This document shows, piece by piece, positions 1 to 7,943 of a stretch of 38,984 nt of DNA (position 1 is its first letter; every line of letters starts with the position of its first letter). A program made the position numbers and the translations under genes. The notes under the pieces are model-generated. The model was given only the letters and a program-made list of their open reading frames with translations, was not told the DNA's origin and ran no database searches. This DNA comes from Bordetella parapertussis. GTDB taxonomy: Bacteria; Pseudomonadota; Gammaproteobacteria; Burkholderiales; SG8-41. The DNA lies in NCBI GenBank assembly GCA_945870465.1, contig CAMBSS010000018.1, forward strand, positions 1-38,984. The letters are read 5' to 3'.

Positions 1-132
1 TGACGGCTAACATACATTCCGGCTGGCTCCTCGGGTGATGGATGATTGGTTCGCACCTCCACCTTATCACTCGATTCGAGCCAGCTGTTTTCTTCTTCAC
101 TTCAAACCCTTGGCCTTAAGTAAGTGCCATTC

Positions 133-168
133 AGATCTGACCCCATAAGAAGATCTGACCCCATAAGA
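133..168. repeat. Perfect 18-bp tandem duplication
   Basis: The 18-mer agatctgaccccataaga occurs twice head to tail at 133-150 and 151-168. The rest of 1-205 holds no convincing gene. Short ggggtcagatct-type motifs are common in intergenic debris next to mobile elements in Proteobacteria, but no transposase is visible here, so that link is only a guess. Confidence 0.8.
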
Positions 169-205
169 TTTCATTCCCTGCAAAACCTTTAGTGCCCCGT
201 CCGTT

Positions 206-883
206 TCACGCCGCCGTGGTCGTTTCGTCCGTGGTCGCCAACTCCATCGCTTCGAGCAGCACTTTTACTTCGTGCGCACCTTCAACGGTGACTTTGCCGT
301 TGAATATGAAGAACGGCACCATCTCGATACCTGCAGTCCGGACTTGTTGCTCCAGCCGCTCGACTGCCTTCACGTCCGTATCGCTCATCAGGTACTCGGC
401 AACCCGCGACCAGTCTAAGCCCATGGTAGACGCGAGGTCCGCCAGCGCTTCGTGATCGTTGAGGCTGACGCCTTGCATGAAGAACGCTTTTAAAAGCGCT
501 TCGACCATTTCGTCCTGCCGCCCAAGCTTTTGCGCGGAGCCGCTGAGCCGATGGGCGTCGAGAGTGTTGGGTTGCACGGTGATCTTGTCGAGTTCGAGCG
601 CGAGACCCAAGCCCTTTGCCAAAGCCGCAACGTGCGCCTGCTTTTCCAGATCGGGGCCGGCCGGTCCATGCTTGAGGTCTTGATGCTCGCGCCGCGACAT
701 GCCGCCGGTCGGAATCTCGGGGTTCAACTGGAAGGGCAGCCAGCGCACCACCGGCTTGGGGCCGCCGGGATGCGCCGCTGTCCAGTCTTCAAGCGCGGCT
801 TCGAGGCGACGCTTGCCGATGTAGCACCAGGGGCAGACAAAGTCGAAAACGACATCTACGCGCAGCGGTTCGCTCATGTCCAT
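206..883 (-). CDS. DsbA-family thiol oxidoreductase, FrnE-like
   Basis: This 225-residue protein has a thioredoxin-fold active site CPWC at residues 17-20, right after the first beta strand (VVFDFVCPWC), and a likely cis-Pro loop near the C-terminus (VPFFIFNGKVTVEGAHE). This is the layout of the FrnE/2-hydroxychromene-2-carboxylate isomerase branch of the DsbA family, which usually has about 210-240 residues. There is no signal peptide, so it should act in the cytoplasm as a disulfide exchange enzyme or a glutathione-dependent isomerase. The CxxC argues for redox chemistry, because the isomerases usually have Ser in place of the first Cys. A start at 883 has AAGGACGG upstream; an in-frame ATG two codons later (877) is also possible. 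It is divergent from the toxin-antitoxin pair and has no functional partner beside it. Confidence 0.9.
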   Translation of the reverse strand: MDMSEPLRVDVVFDFVCPWCYIGKRRLEAALEDWTAAHPGGPKPVVRWLPFQLNPEIPTGGMSRREHQDLKHGPAGPDLEKQAHVAALAKGLGLALELDKITVQPNTLDAHRLSGSAQKLGRQDEMVEALLKAFFMQGVSLNDHEALADLASTMGLDWSRVAEYLMSDTDVKAVERLEQQVRTAGIEMVPFFIFNGKVTVEGAHEVKVLLEAMELATTDETTTAA

Positions 884-1063
884 CTACCGTCCTTTTGCGC
901 TTCGCGCAGTTCAACTCTCGGCGCGTTCAAGCTGGCCGCTCCGACGGAGCATACCGAATTTTCGGCAGGCGGCGTGACCATTGTTCGAACGTCCGCAAGC
1001 GTTAAAAGCGTGCTATTCTGCTTCAATAGTATGATCTTCAACGTAGACCTTTTGGAGGCTTGG

Positions 1064-1321
1064 ATGGGAACTACCCGCAAGACCATTACCGTCACCGACC
1101 AGCAGGACGAGTGGATCAAGGCGCAGATCGCGGCCGGAGGTTTCACCAATGACAGTGAATACGTCCGCGACTTGATTCGCCGCGACCAGGCGCGTAGCGC
1201 GGAAATAGAGGCGGTTCGAGCTGCGTTAATCAACGGCGAAGAGAGCGGGGATCCGCGGCCCTTCGACACGGCACGCTTCAAGCGGGACATGACCGCCAAG
1301 CATGCCCAAAAAGCGCGTTGA
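1064..1321 (+). CDS. parD: ParD-family type II antitoxin
   Basis: This 85-residue protein begins with a ribbon-helix-helix-type strand (RKTITVTDQQDEWIKAQI) followed by FTNDSEYVRDLIRRD, the usual ParD/CC2985-type DNA-binding segment. The charged C-terminal half (about residues 45-85) would wrap the toxin. The same frame is open upstream to 530, but that part overlaps the opposite-strand FrnE gene and is not coding. The ATG at 1064 has GGAGG at 1054-1058, five bases away, which fixes the start. Its last 20 bases overlap the toxin gene, the classic arrangement for coupled translation. ParD proteins bind their own promoter, so the short region 885-1063 probably carries an autoregulated promoter, although no clear operator was identified. 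Confidence 0.93.
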   Translation: MGTTRKTITVTDQQDEWIKAQIAAGGFTNDSEYVRDLIRRDQARSAEIEAVRAALINGEESGDPRPFDTARFKRDMTAKHAQKAR

Positions 1322-1604
1322 ATACCGGCTAGCCCCGGCAGCGACGCGCGATCTTGAAGGTATATGGCTATACACGCTCAAAGAATGGGGGATCGAGCAG
1401 GCTCATCGTTACACCGATGAACTCATCACCGCCATCGATCAAGTCGCAAACAATCCACAGCTCGGCGCGTCCTGTGATTATATCCGTAAAGGGTATCGCC
1501 GTAGCCCGGTAGGGCGACACGCGATCTATTTCCGCATCACCGATTACGGGATTGCGGTACTCCGCGTGTTGCACGATCGTATGGACGCGCCACGGCGCCT
1601 CTAA
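1302..1604 (+). CDS. parE: ParE/RelE-fold type II toxin
   Basis: This 100-residue protein has the ParE pattern: an N-terminal strand YRLAPAATRDLEGIWLYT, helices with RYTDELITAIDQVANNPQLG, and the C-terminal strands YRRSPVGRHAIYFRI and IAVLRVLHDRMDAPRRL. ParE proteins poison DNA gyrase, whereas RelE relatives cut mRNA. The absence of an obvious RelE catalytic set and the ParD partner favour ParE. It overlaps the antitoxin by 20 bp and has no separate strong ribosome site, so it is probably translated by coupling. The length is normal and the frame intact, so the module looks functional. As a chromosomal accessory pair it may stabilise the surrounding region. Confidence 0.93.
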   Translation: MPKKRVEYRLAPAATRDLEGIWLYTLKEWGIEQAHRYTDELITAIDQVANNPQLGASCDYIRKGYRRSPVGRHAIYFRITDYGIAVLRVLHDRMDAPRRL

Positions 1605-1634
1605 TGAATTCGTTTCCGAAAGCGGAGTTTTCCC

Positions 1635-2717
1635 ATGCGTCCCTCCTATCTTTTAGATTGCCCGGCCGCGTGGCGCGTCGATGAACTCGTCGCCGACAGC
1701 GGCTGGACTTCCGAGCTCGACGACCGCGCGCAGCGCGATCTGCTCGGCGCCGTGCGCGCTGCTTACACGCCGGACAAAAAGCTGTTCGATTACCGCCGCG
1801 ACGAATTCGACCTTGGCAGCGCATGGCCTGTCCTCGAGCGCGCGCTCACGCAGGTCAAGCAGGGGCGCGGCATCGCGCTGGTGCGCGGGCTGCCGCGCGA
1901 AGGCGTGAGCGAGCAGGAGTTCGAGCTCATGACGTGGGCGCTCGGGCTCCATACCGGGGTCGCGCGGCCGCAGGGCAAGGCGACGCACTATATCTCCGGC
2001 GTGCGCGACGCCGGCGCGGACTATCGCACCGGCACCGGCCGCGGCTACTCGTCAAACGCCGAGCTCGACTACCACACCGACACCTCCGACATCGTGTTCC
2101 TGAGCTGCTACAACCGTTCGGTGTCCGGCGGCATGTCTATCGTCGCGAGCTCGCTCGCCGGCTACCGCGTGATGCAAGAGGAGTTTCCGCAGCTCGCACC
2201 ATGGCTGCAAGAGCCGCTCGCGTTCAGCCGCCAGGGCGAGCAGGCGCCCGACGAAGGGCCGTTCGTCATGATGCCGGTGTTCGACCTCGCCGACGGCAGG
2301 CTGTGCGGGCGCTGGAACTGGAACCGCATGACTTCCGCGCAGGAGATTACGGGCGCGCCCAAGCTCGCGCCTGAACATCGCGCGGCGCTCGAGCGCTTTG
2401 ACGAAGTGGTGCGGCGCGCGGACCTCGCATACTCGACGTGGCTCGAGCCGGGCGACCTGCAGATCATCAACAGCCATGTCACGCTGCATTCGCGCACGGA
2501 GTTCGTCGACCACGAAGAGCCAGCGCGCAAGCGGCTGCTGTATCGCTTGTGGCTCGCACCGCCGGACAGCGCGCGGTTGCCGGAGAGCTGGCGCGCGCTC
2601 TACCGCAGCGTCGAGCCGGGCACCGTGCGCGGCGGCATCCGCGGACTCGCCTACGACGAAGAGCGCAGGCGTTGGGAAGAGGGCCAGGCGCGTGCCATGG
2701 GGATGAAAATTTCCTGA
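1635..2717 (+). CDS. TauD/TfdA-family Fe(II)/2-oxoglutarate dioxygenase
   Basis: This 360-residue protein carries the HxD metal motif in ELDYHTDTSD (His147, Asp149) and a distal His in the segment DLQIINSHVTLHSRTEF (most likely His285). Arg300 or Arg304 in KRLLYRLWLA would bind the 2-oxoglutarate carboxylate. Together these form the TauD/TfdA double-stranded beta-helix fold, so it should hydroxylate or cleave a small organic substrate using O2 and 2-oxoglutarate. It is longer than TauD (about 280 residues) because of about 60 extra N-terminal residues (LLDCPAAWRVDELV...), seen in a subgroup of uncharacterised TauD-like proteins. The substrate cannot be inferred. It starts 30 bp after parE, but this is probably not a functional link. 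Runs of gcgcg codons make it more GC-rich than its neighbours. Confidence 0.9.
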   Translation: MRPSYLLDCPAAWRVDELVADSGWTSELDDRAQRDLLGAVRAAYTPDKKLFDYRRDEFDLGSAWPVLERALTQVKQGRGIALVRGLPREGVSEQEFELMTWALGLHTGVARPQGKATHYISGVRDAGADYRTGTGRGYSSNAELDYHTDTSDIVFLSCYNRSVSGGMSIVASSLAGYRVMQEEFPQLAPWLQEPLAFSRQGEQAPDEGPFVMMPVFDLADGRLCGRWNWNRMTSAQEITGAPKLAPEHRAALERFDEVVRRADLAYSTWLEPGDLQIINSHVTLHSRTEFVDHEEPARKRLLYRLWLAPPDSARLPESWRALYRSVEPGTVRGGIRGLAYDEERRRWEEGQARAMGMKIS

Positions 2718-2817
2718 GCGATGCCTGTTTCCCACCTTCTTGTAATAAGATGGCCCTCGATCTCGCAGTATAAAAACAATAACCGTTTTAGCTGTGCACA
2801 AATTCTAAGGAGGTTTT

Positions 2818-2926
2818 ATGCGCAATTACATTTCCGTATTCGCTGCTCTTCTGGGCTTCTTCTGAATGGTTGAGGGACGGCAAAGTGAATAGCGTGACGG
2901 CAGGGATGTTGAAGCTCGGCTACTAG
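2818..2926 (+). pseudogene. Gene stub: signal-peptide start joined out of frame to a short tail
   Basis: A strong ribosome site AAGGAGG (2807-2813) precedes an ATG at 2818 that encodes only MRNYISVFAALLGFF before TGA (2863-2865). In the next frame, from 2864, the bases encode EWLRDGKVNSVTAGMLKLGY and then TAG (2924-2926). A good translation start, a hydrophobic leader, then a frame-shifted C-terminal-looking tail is what a large internal deletion of an exported-protein gene would leave. The parent family is not recognised. The rest of 2718-3099 shows no gene. A tiny leader peptide is an alternative. Confidence 0.35.
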
Positions 2927-3099
2927 CCCGCATTCATCTCGAAAACCCGTTCGCCCTGACGTATAAAAGTGCGAGGGTTTGCGCGCCCGGCTATGTGGCG
3001 GCCGCAGCTACAACGTTTTGCTCACCGGCTGCAATTTAAGAGCAGAAGCATTGCGAAATCCAGCGAAACTGAATCCATCACCGCATCCTAAAGAAAAAA

Positions 3100-4533
3100 A
3101 TGAGCACCTTCGCCTCCGATAATTCCCGCAGCAAAGCCGCCGTCGTAGTCTTCCTTCTGCTCGTCATCGCTGCCCTTGCCGCTGGAGCCTGGTACCTGCA
3201 CCCGCGTTTCGAGGCCGATCCGCCGCAGCTGAGCCTGGCGCCCGATGCCGACGCGGTGGGCCTCGCGCCGCTTGATCTCCAGGTGACCGACAAGGGCGCG
3301 GGCCTGAAGTCCGTCACGGTCACGCTGTCGCAGGGTGGGGCCGACACTCCCCTGGCGGCGGAGCAGTTCAGCCCGCCGGCCGGCGAGAAGAAGATCACCG
3401 TCTCGCTGGCGAAGGTGCCGGGCGTCAAGGAAGGCCCGGCCGTGCTGCGCATCACCGCCCGCGACGCCTCGCTGTGGCACTGGTTCAAGGGCAACGAGAC
3501 CGTCCTCGAGAAGAGCGTCACGGTCGACATCACGCCGCCCACCCTGGACCTCATAGCCGACGACCGCTACGTCAACTTCGGCGGCGTGGGCGTCATCGTC
3601 TACAAGGCCTCGGCCGACAGCGCGACCACCGGCGTGAAGATGGGTGACTACTTCTTCCCCGGTTTCGCGGGGCAGGTGAAGAGCCATCCGGAATACTTCC
3701 TCGCCCTCTTCGCGCATCCATACAATGCGCCGCCCGACGCACGGCCGACGCTCGTCGCCACCGACAAGGCCGGCAACACGCGCGAGATGCGGCTCACGTA
3801 CGAGCTGAAGAACGTCAAGTACAAAAAAAGCACCATCGCCCTCAGCGAAAATTTCCTGCAGAACAAGATCGCATCGCTGATCGAGGACGTCGCCGCGCGG
3901 CAGGGCACGCCCAAGGAGCAGTTCATCGCGGTGAACAAGACGTTGCGTAAAGTGAACGAGGACAAGATCACCGCGGTGACGAAGATCGCGACACCGCAGA
4001 TGCTGTGGCGGGGCGCCTTCGCGCAGCTCAGCAACTCGAAGGTCGAGGCGAACTTCGCGGATTTCCGGACATATACCTATCAGGGCGAGCCGGTCGACAG
4101 TGCCTATCACCTCGGTTACGACCTTTCGGTCACCAAGCACTACCCGGTTGAAGCGTCGAATGCCGGCAAGATCGCCTTCGCCGCGCCGCTCGGGATCTAT
4201 GGCAATGCCGTGATCATCGACCATGGCCTCGGGCTGTTCTCACTCTACGGGCACCTGAGCGCAATCGACGTGAAGGTCGGCGACAGCGTCACCCAGCGCC
4301 AGGTGCTCGGCAAGACGGGCGAGACGGGGTTGGCAGCAGGAGACCACCTGCACTTCGGGATTTTCCTGGGCGGGCTCCCCGTGCTGCCGGTCGAGTGGTG
4401 GGACCAGAAGTGGATCGACGACAACATCACGCCGAAGCTCGCGGGTGGAAGCGGGCAGGAAATCGCGCAGGCGCAGAAGGTAAAAGCAAAAGCGCGGAAC
4501 AAAACGCCGGTGAAGCACAAGCGCCGGCGGTAG
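3100..4533 (+). CDS. M23-family metallopeptidase (LytM-type peptidoglycan hydrolase)
   Basis: This 477-residue protein has a short cytoplasmic head, one membrane segment at about residues 13-31 (AAVVVFLLLVIAALAAGAWY), a beta-rich linker at about 40-310, and a C-terminal M23 domain. The zinc ligands are visible: HLGYD (His337, Asp341) and HLH (His416, His418, the latter in HLHFG). GNAVIIDHGLGLFSLYGHLS and VGDSVTQRQVLGKTGETG are typical LytM-core strands. All metal ligands are present, so it should be an active endopeptidase that cuts peptidoglycan cross-links in the periplasm from an inner-membrane anchor. The basic tail (KAKARNKTPVKHKRRR) is low-complexity. The ribosome site is weak (taaagaaaaaa). 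It lies upstream of hflX with an 81-bp gap, probably by chance. Confidence 0.92.
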   Translation: MSTFASDNSRSKAAVVVFLLLVIAALAAGAWYLHPRFEADPPQLSLAPDADAVGLAPLDLQVTDKGAGLKSVTVTLSQGGADTPLAAEQFSPPAGEKKITVSLAKVPGVKEGPAVLRITARDASLWHWFKGNETVLEKSVTVDITPPTLDLIADDRYVNFGGVGVIVYKASADSATTGVKMGDYFFPGFAGQVKSHPEYFLALFAHPYNAPPDARPTLVATDKAGNTREMRLTYELKNVKYKKSTIALSENFLQNKIASLIEDVAARQGTPKEQFIAVNKTLRKVNEDKITAVTKIATPQMLWRGAFAQLSNSKVEANFADFRTYTYQGEPVDSAYHLGYDLSVTKHYPVEASNAGKIAFAAPLGIYGNAVIIDHGLGLFSLYGHLSAIDVKVGDSVTQRQVLGKTGETGLAAGDHLHFGIFLGGLPVLPVEWWDQKWIDDNITPKLAGGSGQEIAQAQKVKAKARNKTPVKHKRRR

Positions 4534-4614
4534 CCCCGCGGAAAAGCAGCAGGACTGATAGTCCGGATTGGCTGTACTATTCGCGCCCGACCACACCAGA
4601 AAAGCCCACTCCGC

Positions 4615-6030
4615 ATGTCCAAAGAAATCAAAGTCGCCACGCAGCGCGCCGTCGTCGTTGCCGTGCAGTTGCCGACGGTCAGCGACGCCGAGCTTGAATC
4701 ATCGTTGGACGAGTTGCGCGAACTGGCCAAGACGCTGGGCTTCAAGGTAGTGGCCACGGTCACGCAAAAGCGCGGCAGTTTCGATGCGACGGCCTACCTT
4801 GGCGCCGGCAAGCGCGAGGAGTTGCGCAACTTTGTGCAGGGCAAGACGGAGGACGATGCCACTGAAGATGCGCCGTCCGCGGCACCCATCGCGCGCCACG
4901 GCGCGGCCGCGGCGCGTGAAGCGGCCAAGGCCGAGGCCCGCACCGACACCAGCCGGGCCGATTTCGTGCTGGTAGACCACGAGATCTCGCCGTCGCAGGC
5001 GCGCAACCTCGAAAACGAGATCGGCTGCACGGTGATGGACCGCACCATGGTGATACTCGAAATCTTTCACCGCCACGCGCGCTCCAACGCGGCGCGCGCG
5101 CAGGTCGAGATCGCACGCCTGCGTTATCTCGCGCCGCGCCTGCGTGAGGCGGCCAAGCTGGCCGGCCCGCAGGGGCGGCAACGCAGCGGTGTCGGCGGCC
5201 GCGGCGCCGGCGAAGGGGCCGGCGAGGCAGACCGCCGCAAGATACGCGACCGCATCGCCGAGCTGCAGGAGGAGATCATCGCGCTCGATCTCGAACGCAA
5301 GACCCAGCGCGCGCGGCGCCAGGAAGGCAGGGGCCTCGCACGCGTGGCGCTGATCGGTTACACCAACGCGGGCAAGTCCACCCTGATGCGCGCGCTGACG
5401 GGCAGCGAAGTGCTGGTCGCCAACAAATTGTTCGCGACTCTAGACACCACCGTGCGCGCGCTGGTGCCCGAGGGCGTGCCGCGCGTGCTGGTGAGCGACA
5501 CGGTGGGTTTCATCAAGAACCTGCCGCACGATCTCGTCGCTTCGTTCAAGTCTACGCTCGAAGAAGCCGCCGAAGCGTCGTTGCTGCTGCATGTGATCGA
5601 TGCCAGCGACCCCGGGTTTGAGCGCCAGATCGAGGTGACGGAGAAGGTGCTGGTGGAAATTGACGCAGACAAGGTGCCGCGCCTGCGCGTGTTCAACAAG
5701 ATCGACCGGGTCGGCGACGCCAAGGCGCAGGTCAAATTCGCCAAGGCGTTGCGCGCGCAATTCCCTAAGTGCATGGTGATGAGCGCCGTCGACAAGGACG
5801 ACGTTGCCAAGATGCACACGGCGATCCGCGCGTTTTTTCGCAAGGGGCTGGTCAGGGCCGAGTTGTTCATGCCGTGGTCAGCACAGCAGTTGCGCGGCGA
5901 GTTGTTCGAAAACTGCGAGGTGCTGGAAGAGCGCGCCGACACCGAGGGCACGCACTTCCGCGTGCGCGGCGAGCGCAAAGACATCGACGGTCTGCGCGAG
6001 CGCATCGGACAGGCGCAGGCGATTCGCTAG
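4615..6030 (+). CDS. hflX: GTPase HflX
   Basis: This 471-residue protein has the HflX N-terminal domain (about 15-130) and a glycine-rich region (GRQRSGVGGRGAGEGAGE). Then come a coiled linker (RRKIRDRIAELQEEIIALDLERKTQRARR) and a GTPase core with G1 GYTNAGKST (from residue 248), G3 DTVGF, the following IKNLPHDLVASFKSTLEEA, and G4 NKID. HflX binds the 50S subunit and rescues stalled or heat-damaged ribosomes by splitting them. The N-terminal domain carries an Ala/Glu-rich insertion (about 80-110, EDDATEDAPSAAPIARHGAA) not found in the E. coli protein, and the total is longer than its 426 residues. It is not next to hfq or hflKC, as it is in many Proteobacteria, so this is a relocated copy or a rearranged locus. 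Confidence 0.96.
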   Translation: MSKEIKVATQRAVVVAVQLPTVSDAELESSLDELRELAKTLGFKVVATVTQKRGSFDATAYLGAGKREELRNFVQGKTEDDATEDAPSAAPIARHGAAAAREAAKAEARTDTSRADFVLVDHEISPSQARNLENEIGCTVMDRTMVILEIFHRHARSNAARAQVEIARLRYLAPRLREAAKLAGPQGRQRSGVGGRGAGEGAGEADRRKIRDRIAELQEEIIALDLERKTQRARRQEGRGLARVALIGYTNAGKSTLMRALTGSEVLVANKLFATLDTTVRALVPEGVPRVLVSDTVGFIKNLPHDLVASFKSTLEEAAEASLLLHVIDASDPGFERQIEVTEKVLVEIDADKVPRLRVFNKIDRVGDAKAQVKFAKALRAQFPKCMVMSAVDKDDVAKMHTAIRAFFRKGLVRAELFMPWSAQQLRGELFENCEVLEERADTEGTHFRVRGERKDIDGLRERIGQAQAIR

Positions 6031-6057
6031 GTCCGGTCCGGCAGCGCCACCGCCGGC

Positions 6058-6168
6058 ATGGCGGACTGGCTGAGCCTGTCGATTACCGCCGGCGCCTATC
6101 TGCTGCAGTGGGGGCCGGTGCTGGTCGCGGTGCTGATCTTCTTTTACGCCAGCCGGCGCCGCGGATGA
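6058..6168 (+). CDS. Small single-pass membrane ORF (36 aa)
   Basis: An ORF of 36 residues starts 28 bp after hflX. Residues 9-30 are hydrophobic (ITAGAYLLQWGPVLVAVLIFF) and end in a positive tail YASRRRG, as expected for an inner-membrane microprotein with a cytoplasmic C-terminus. There is no clear ribosome site, so translation would depend on readthrough or coupling from hflX. No family is recognised. It may be a chance ORF. Confidence 0.35.
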   Translation: MADWLSLSITAGAYLLQWGPVLVAVLIFFYASRRRG

Positions 6169-6202
6169 ACCACGGGGCGGTTTTCGTGCCGTCCCGCGTG
6201 GT
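6169..6202. terminator. Stem-loop between convergent genes
   Basis: The sequence accacggggcgg, then ttttcgtg, then ccgtcccgcgtggt can fold into an imperfect hairpin in the short gap between the hflX side and the convergent amidohydrolase gene. There is no long T run, so function as a terminator is uncertain. Confidence 0.3.
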
Positions 6203-6210
6203 GCGCCAGG

Positions 6211-7056
6211 TTACTTTTTCTTCGGCGTCCACCCGTACGCTTTGGCGGTGGCGCCATACATCAGCATCGCGCGTTCGCTGTCGCTCAGGCGGTCGGTTTC
6301 AAGGAAAGGCTTGACGGCCTGTTCGTAGTTGACGCACGCGAAGGCGCGGGTCCAATCCGTGCCCCACAGGCAGCGCTCGAATCCCCAGGCGTCGAAGATG
6401 CGGCGAAGCGGGTCCCAGATGTCCGGGAAGGGATACGGTTTTTGCGACAGCGTGCAGGCACCGCTGATCTTGAGCACCGCGTTCTTGCGCTTGGCGAGAT
6501 CCAGCACCTTTGGCAGGTCGGCCCAGGGCTGCGCGGCGCGTGCGTCGGGCGTGCCCGGCTGGAAGATGCCGATATGGTCGATGATGAAGCGCGTGTCGGG
6601 ATGGCGGTCGATCACCGCCGTGCCGACGTCGATATTGCCCCACGCCAGCATGTTGACGGGGAAGTCGTATTTCACCGCCGCGCGCAGGATGCGGTCCAAG
6701 CCCGGGTCGTCCGCCGCCCGCTTGCCTTCTTTCGGCAGCATGATGCGGATGCCGACCGCGCCCGGCGTTTTCTTCCATTCGCCGATGACGTCGGCCACCG
6801 CGGGATCATCGGGGTTGACCGGCTTCACGAGCGCGAAGCGGCCGGGATGGGCCTTGTACACTTCCACCGCGTAGCTCGCGTCGTACTGATACATCGAAAA
6901 GGACGAGATGAAGATCGCGCCATCGACGCCGACTTTGTCCATCGCCGCCACCATCTCGTCGCCCGTGACGTGGTCGGGCCAGTTCGGCACCCTGAACCAG
7001 GGACGCTGCGGCGTGTTCGCCTCGTAGACGTGGACTTGGGAATCGATGATCGGCAT
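6211..7056 (-). CDS. Amidohydrolase-2 family metal-dependent hydrolase
   Basis: This 281-residue protein begins MPIIDSQVHVYEANTPQRPW, the beta-1 metal motif (HxH reduced to QVH) of the amidohydrolase-2 (ACMSD/LigI-like) TIM barrels. Later strands carry FIIDHIGIF and ERCLWGTDWTRAF, which supply the conserved His and the final Asp. Relatives hydrolyse lactones such as 2-pyrone-4,6-dicarboxylate or 4-sulfomuconolactone, or decarboxylate aromatic acids, so a role in aromatic or dicarboxylate catabolism is likely but the substrate is unknown. The frame is open upstream to 7137. The start at 7056 is chosen because GAGGAG lies about nine bases upstream and the family begins at this motif. It is monocistronic and convergent with hflX. 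Confidence 0.9.
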   Translation of the reverse strand: MPIIDSQVHVYEANTPQRPWFRVPNWPDHVTGDEMVAAMDKVGVDGAIFISSFSMYQYDASYAVEVYKAHPGRFALVKPVNPDDPAVADVIGEWKKTPGAVGIRIMLPKEGKRAADDPGLDRILRAAVKYDFPVNMLAWGNIDVGTAVIDRHPDTRFIIDHIGIFQPGTPDARAAQPWADLPKVLDLAKRKNAVLKISGACTLSQKPYPFPDIWDPLRRIFDAWGFERCLWGTDWTRAFACVNYEQAVKPFLETDRLSDSERAMLMYGATAKAYGWTPKKK

Positions 7057-7168
7057 TTCAGGAAACTCCTCTGAGTTAATTAATTGGTTTGATGGTATTG
7101 CAACAGATAGTGATTGGCGTGTCCAGAACGGGGGCATAGCTGTTTATTAATTCTTTCTTGCATCTTTC

Positions 7169-7188
7169 ATTCCCGCGCACGCGGGAAT
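7169..7188. repeat. REP-like palindrome
   Basis: The palindrome attcccgcgcacgcgggaat can form a 9-bp stem. Similar but degenerate versions lie near 15831-15856 (ttgccgcctgcgcgggaatgac) and 23036-23060 (cgttccggcgcaggcgggaacc). They belong to the widespread intergenic cgcgggaat-type repeats of Proteobacteria. Confidence 0.6.
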
Positions 7189-7219
7189 TCAGAGCCGCCG
7201 GGGGCAGCTCTGACTACTG

Positions 7220-7485
7220 CTAAATTCTCCCGGTGGCAGACCGGGGCTGGTCACTTTCCCTTGCACGGCCAAGCGAAAGTAACCAAAGGGAAGGCCGCCC
7301 CTGGTGAGCCGCCACTGGCGTGGTGGCCCTGTGTTACTCGACGAGTTCGGGGTCTGTGGAACTCGCTCGAAGAATGAGAAAACACGTTAAGGGTTGCGAG
7401 CTCAGACAGGTCCTCGACCACGGCACCGAACTCATCTGTGTTACTCGGCGTCTCACAAGGGGTCCCCAGAAGCACGTGCGTAGCG
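7220..7485 (+). repeat. Left arm of large imperfect inverted repeat
   Basis: This arm runs from ctaaattctccc to gtgcgtagcg and aligns over its whole length, with small indels, to the reverse complement of 7576-7834. Shared blocks are gtgagccgccact, ctgtgttactcgacgag, gtggaactcgc, gagaaaacac, ctcagacag, ctgtgttactcggcg and ctcacaaggggtccc. The 12-mer ctgtgttactcg occurs twice in the arm (7329-7340 and 7436-7447). Open frames across it are short and unlike any protein, so it is treated as non-coding. Confidence 0.8.
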
Positions 7486-7575
7486 ATGCAGGCAATGCGA
7501 GTATTTGCGGGAAGTTGAATTTCAAACGTTCTTTTCACTAATACTCATTACCTCGCATAGAGCATCAACCTTCGA

Positions 7576-7834
7576 CGCTACCCGCACTTGGGACCCCTTG
7601 TGAGCCGCCGAGTAACACAGGCGGGCCGGGGAATTCGGCGAGGACTGTCTGAGCGCTCGGTCCACCTAAGTGTTTTCTCACATTGAGCGCGAGTTCCACA
7701 GCCGCCCGGCTCGTCGAGTAACACAGGGCGACCACGACTAGTGGCGGCTCACTAGGGGGGTCTTTTTCTTTGGTGCCTTTCTTTTGGACAAGCAAAAGAA
7801 AGACACCAGCACCGGGCTGCCCCCGGAGATTTAG
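7576..7834 (-). repeat. Right arm of large imperfect inverted repeat
   Basis: This is the reverse-complement partner of 7220-7485, separated from it by a 90-bp spacer (7486-7575). It has two more copies of the 12-mer, read as cgagtaacacag, at 7609-7620 and 7715-7726. Its outer end (7772-7807) contains a strong hairpin, ggtgcctttcttttg-gacaag-caaaagaaagacacc; the left arm holds only a decayed version (ctttcccttg...agcgaaag). Such aaagaaag hairpins occur as dispersed intergenic repeats in beta- and gammaproteobacteria. Nothing else is seen in 7138-7943. Confidence 0.8.
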
Positions 7835-7943
7835 GCTATAGACGTTGAGGAATTCGCCTTAGCGAAAGGCAGTAAAATCTGAACCTCGATCTTACGGACG
7901 CTGATACTGTATGAAAAAAGCGGGACGGACCACGGCTTCAGTA

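Noticed and set aside
3088..4224. Long minus-strand open frame (378 codons) opposite the M23 peptidase gene
   Set aside because: It lacks domain motifs and is rich in Arg, Val and Asp in the pattern expected for antisense of GC-rich genes. The plus-strand peptidase has all zinc ligands.
7251..7795. Small open frames inside the inverted repeat
   Set aside because: Frames arise on both strands from the repeated sequence itself, lack ribosome sites and match no family I know.
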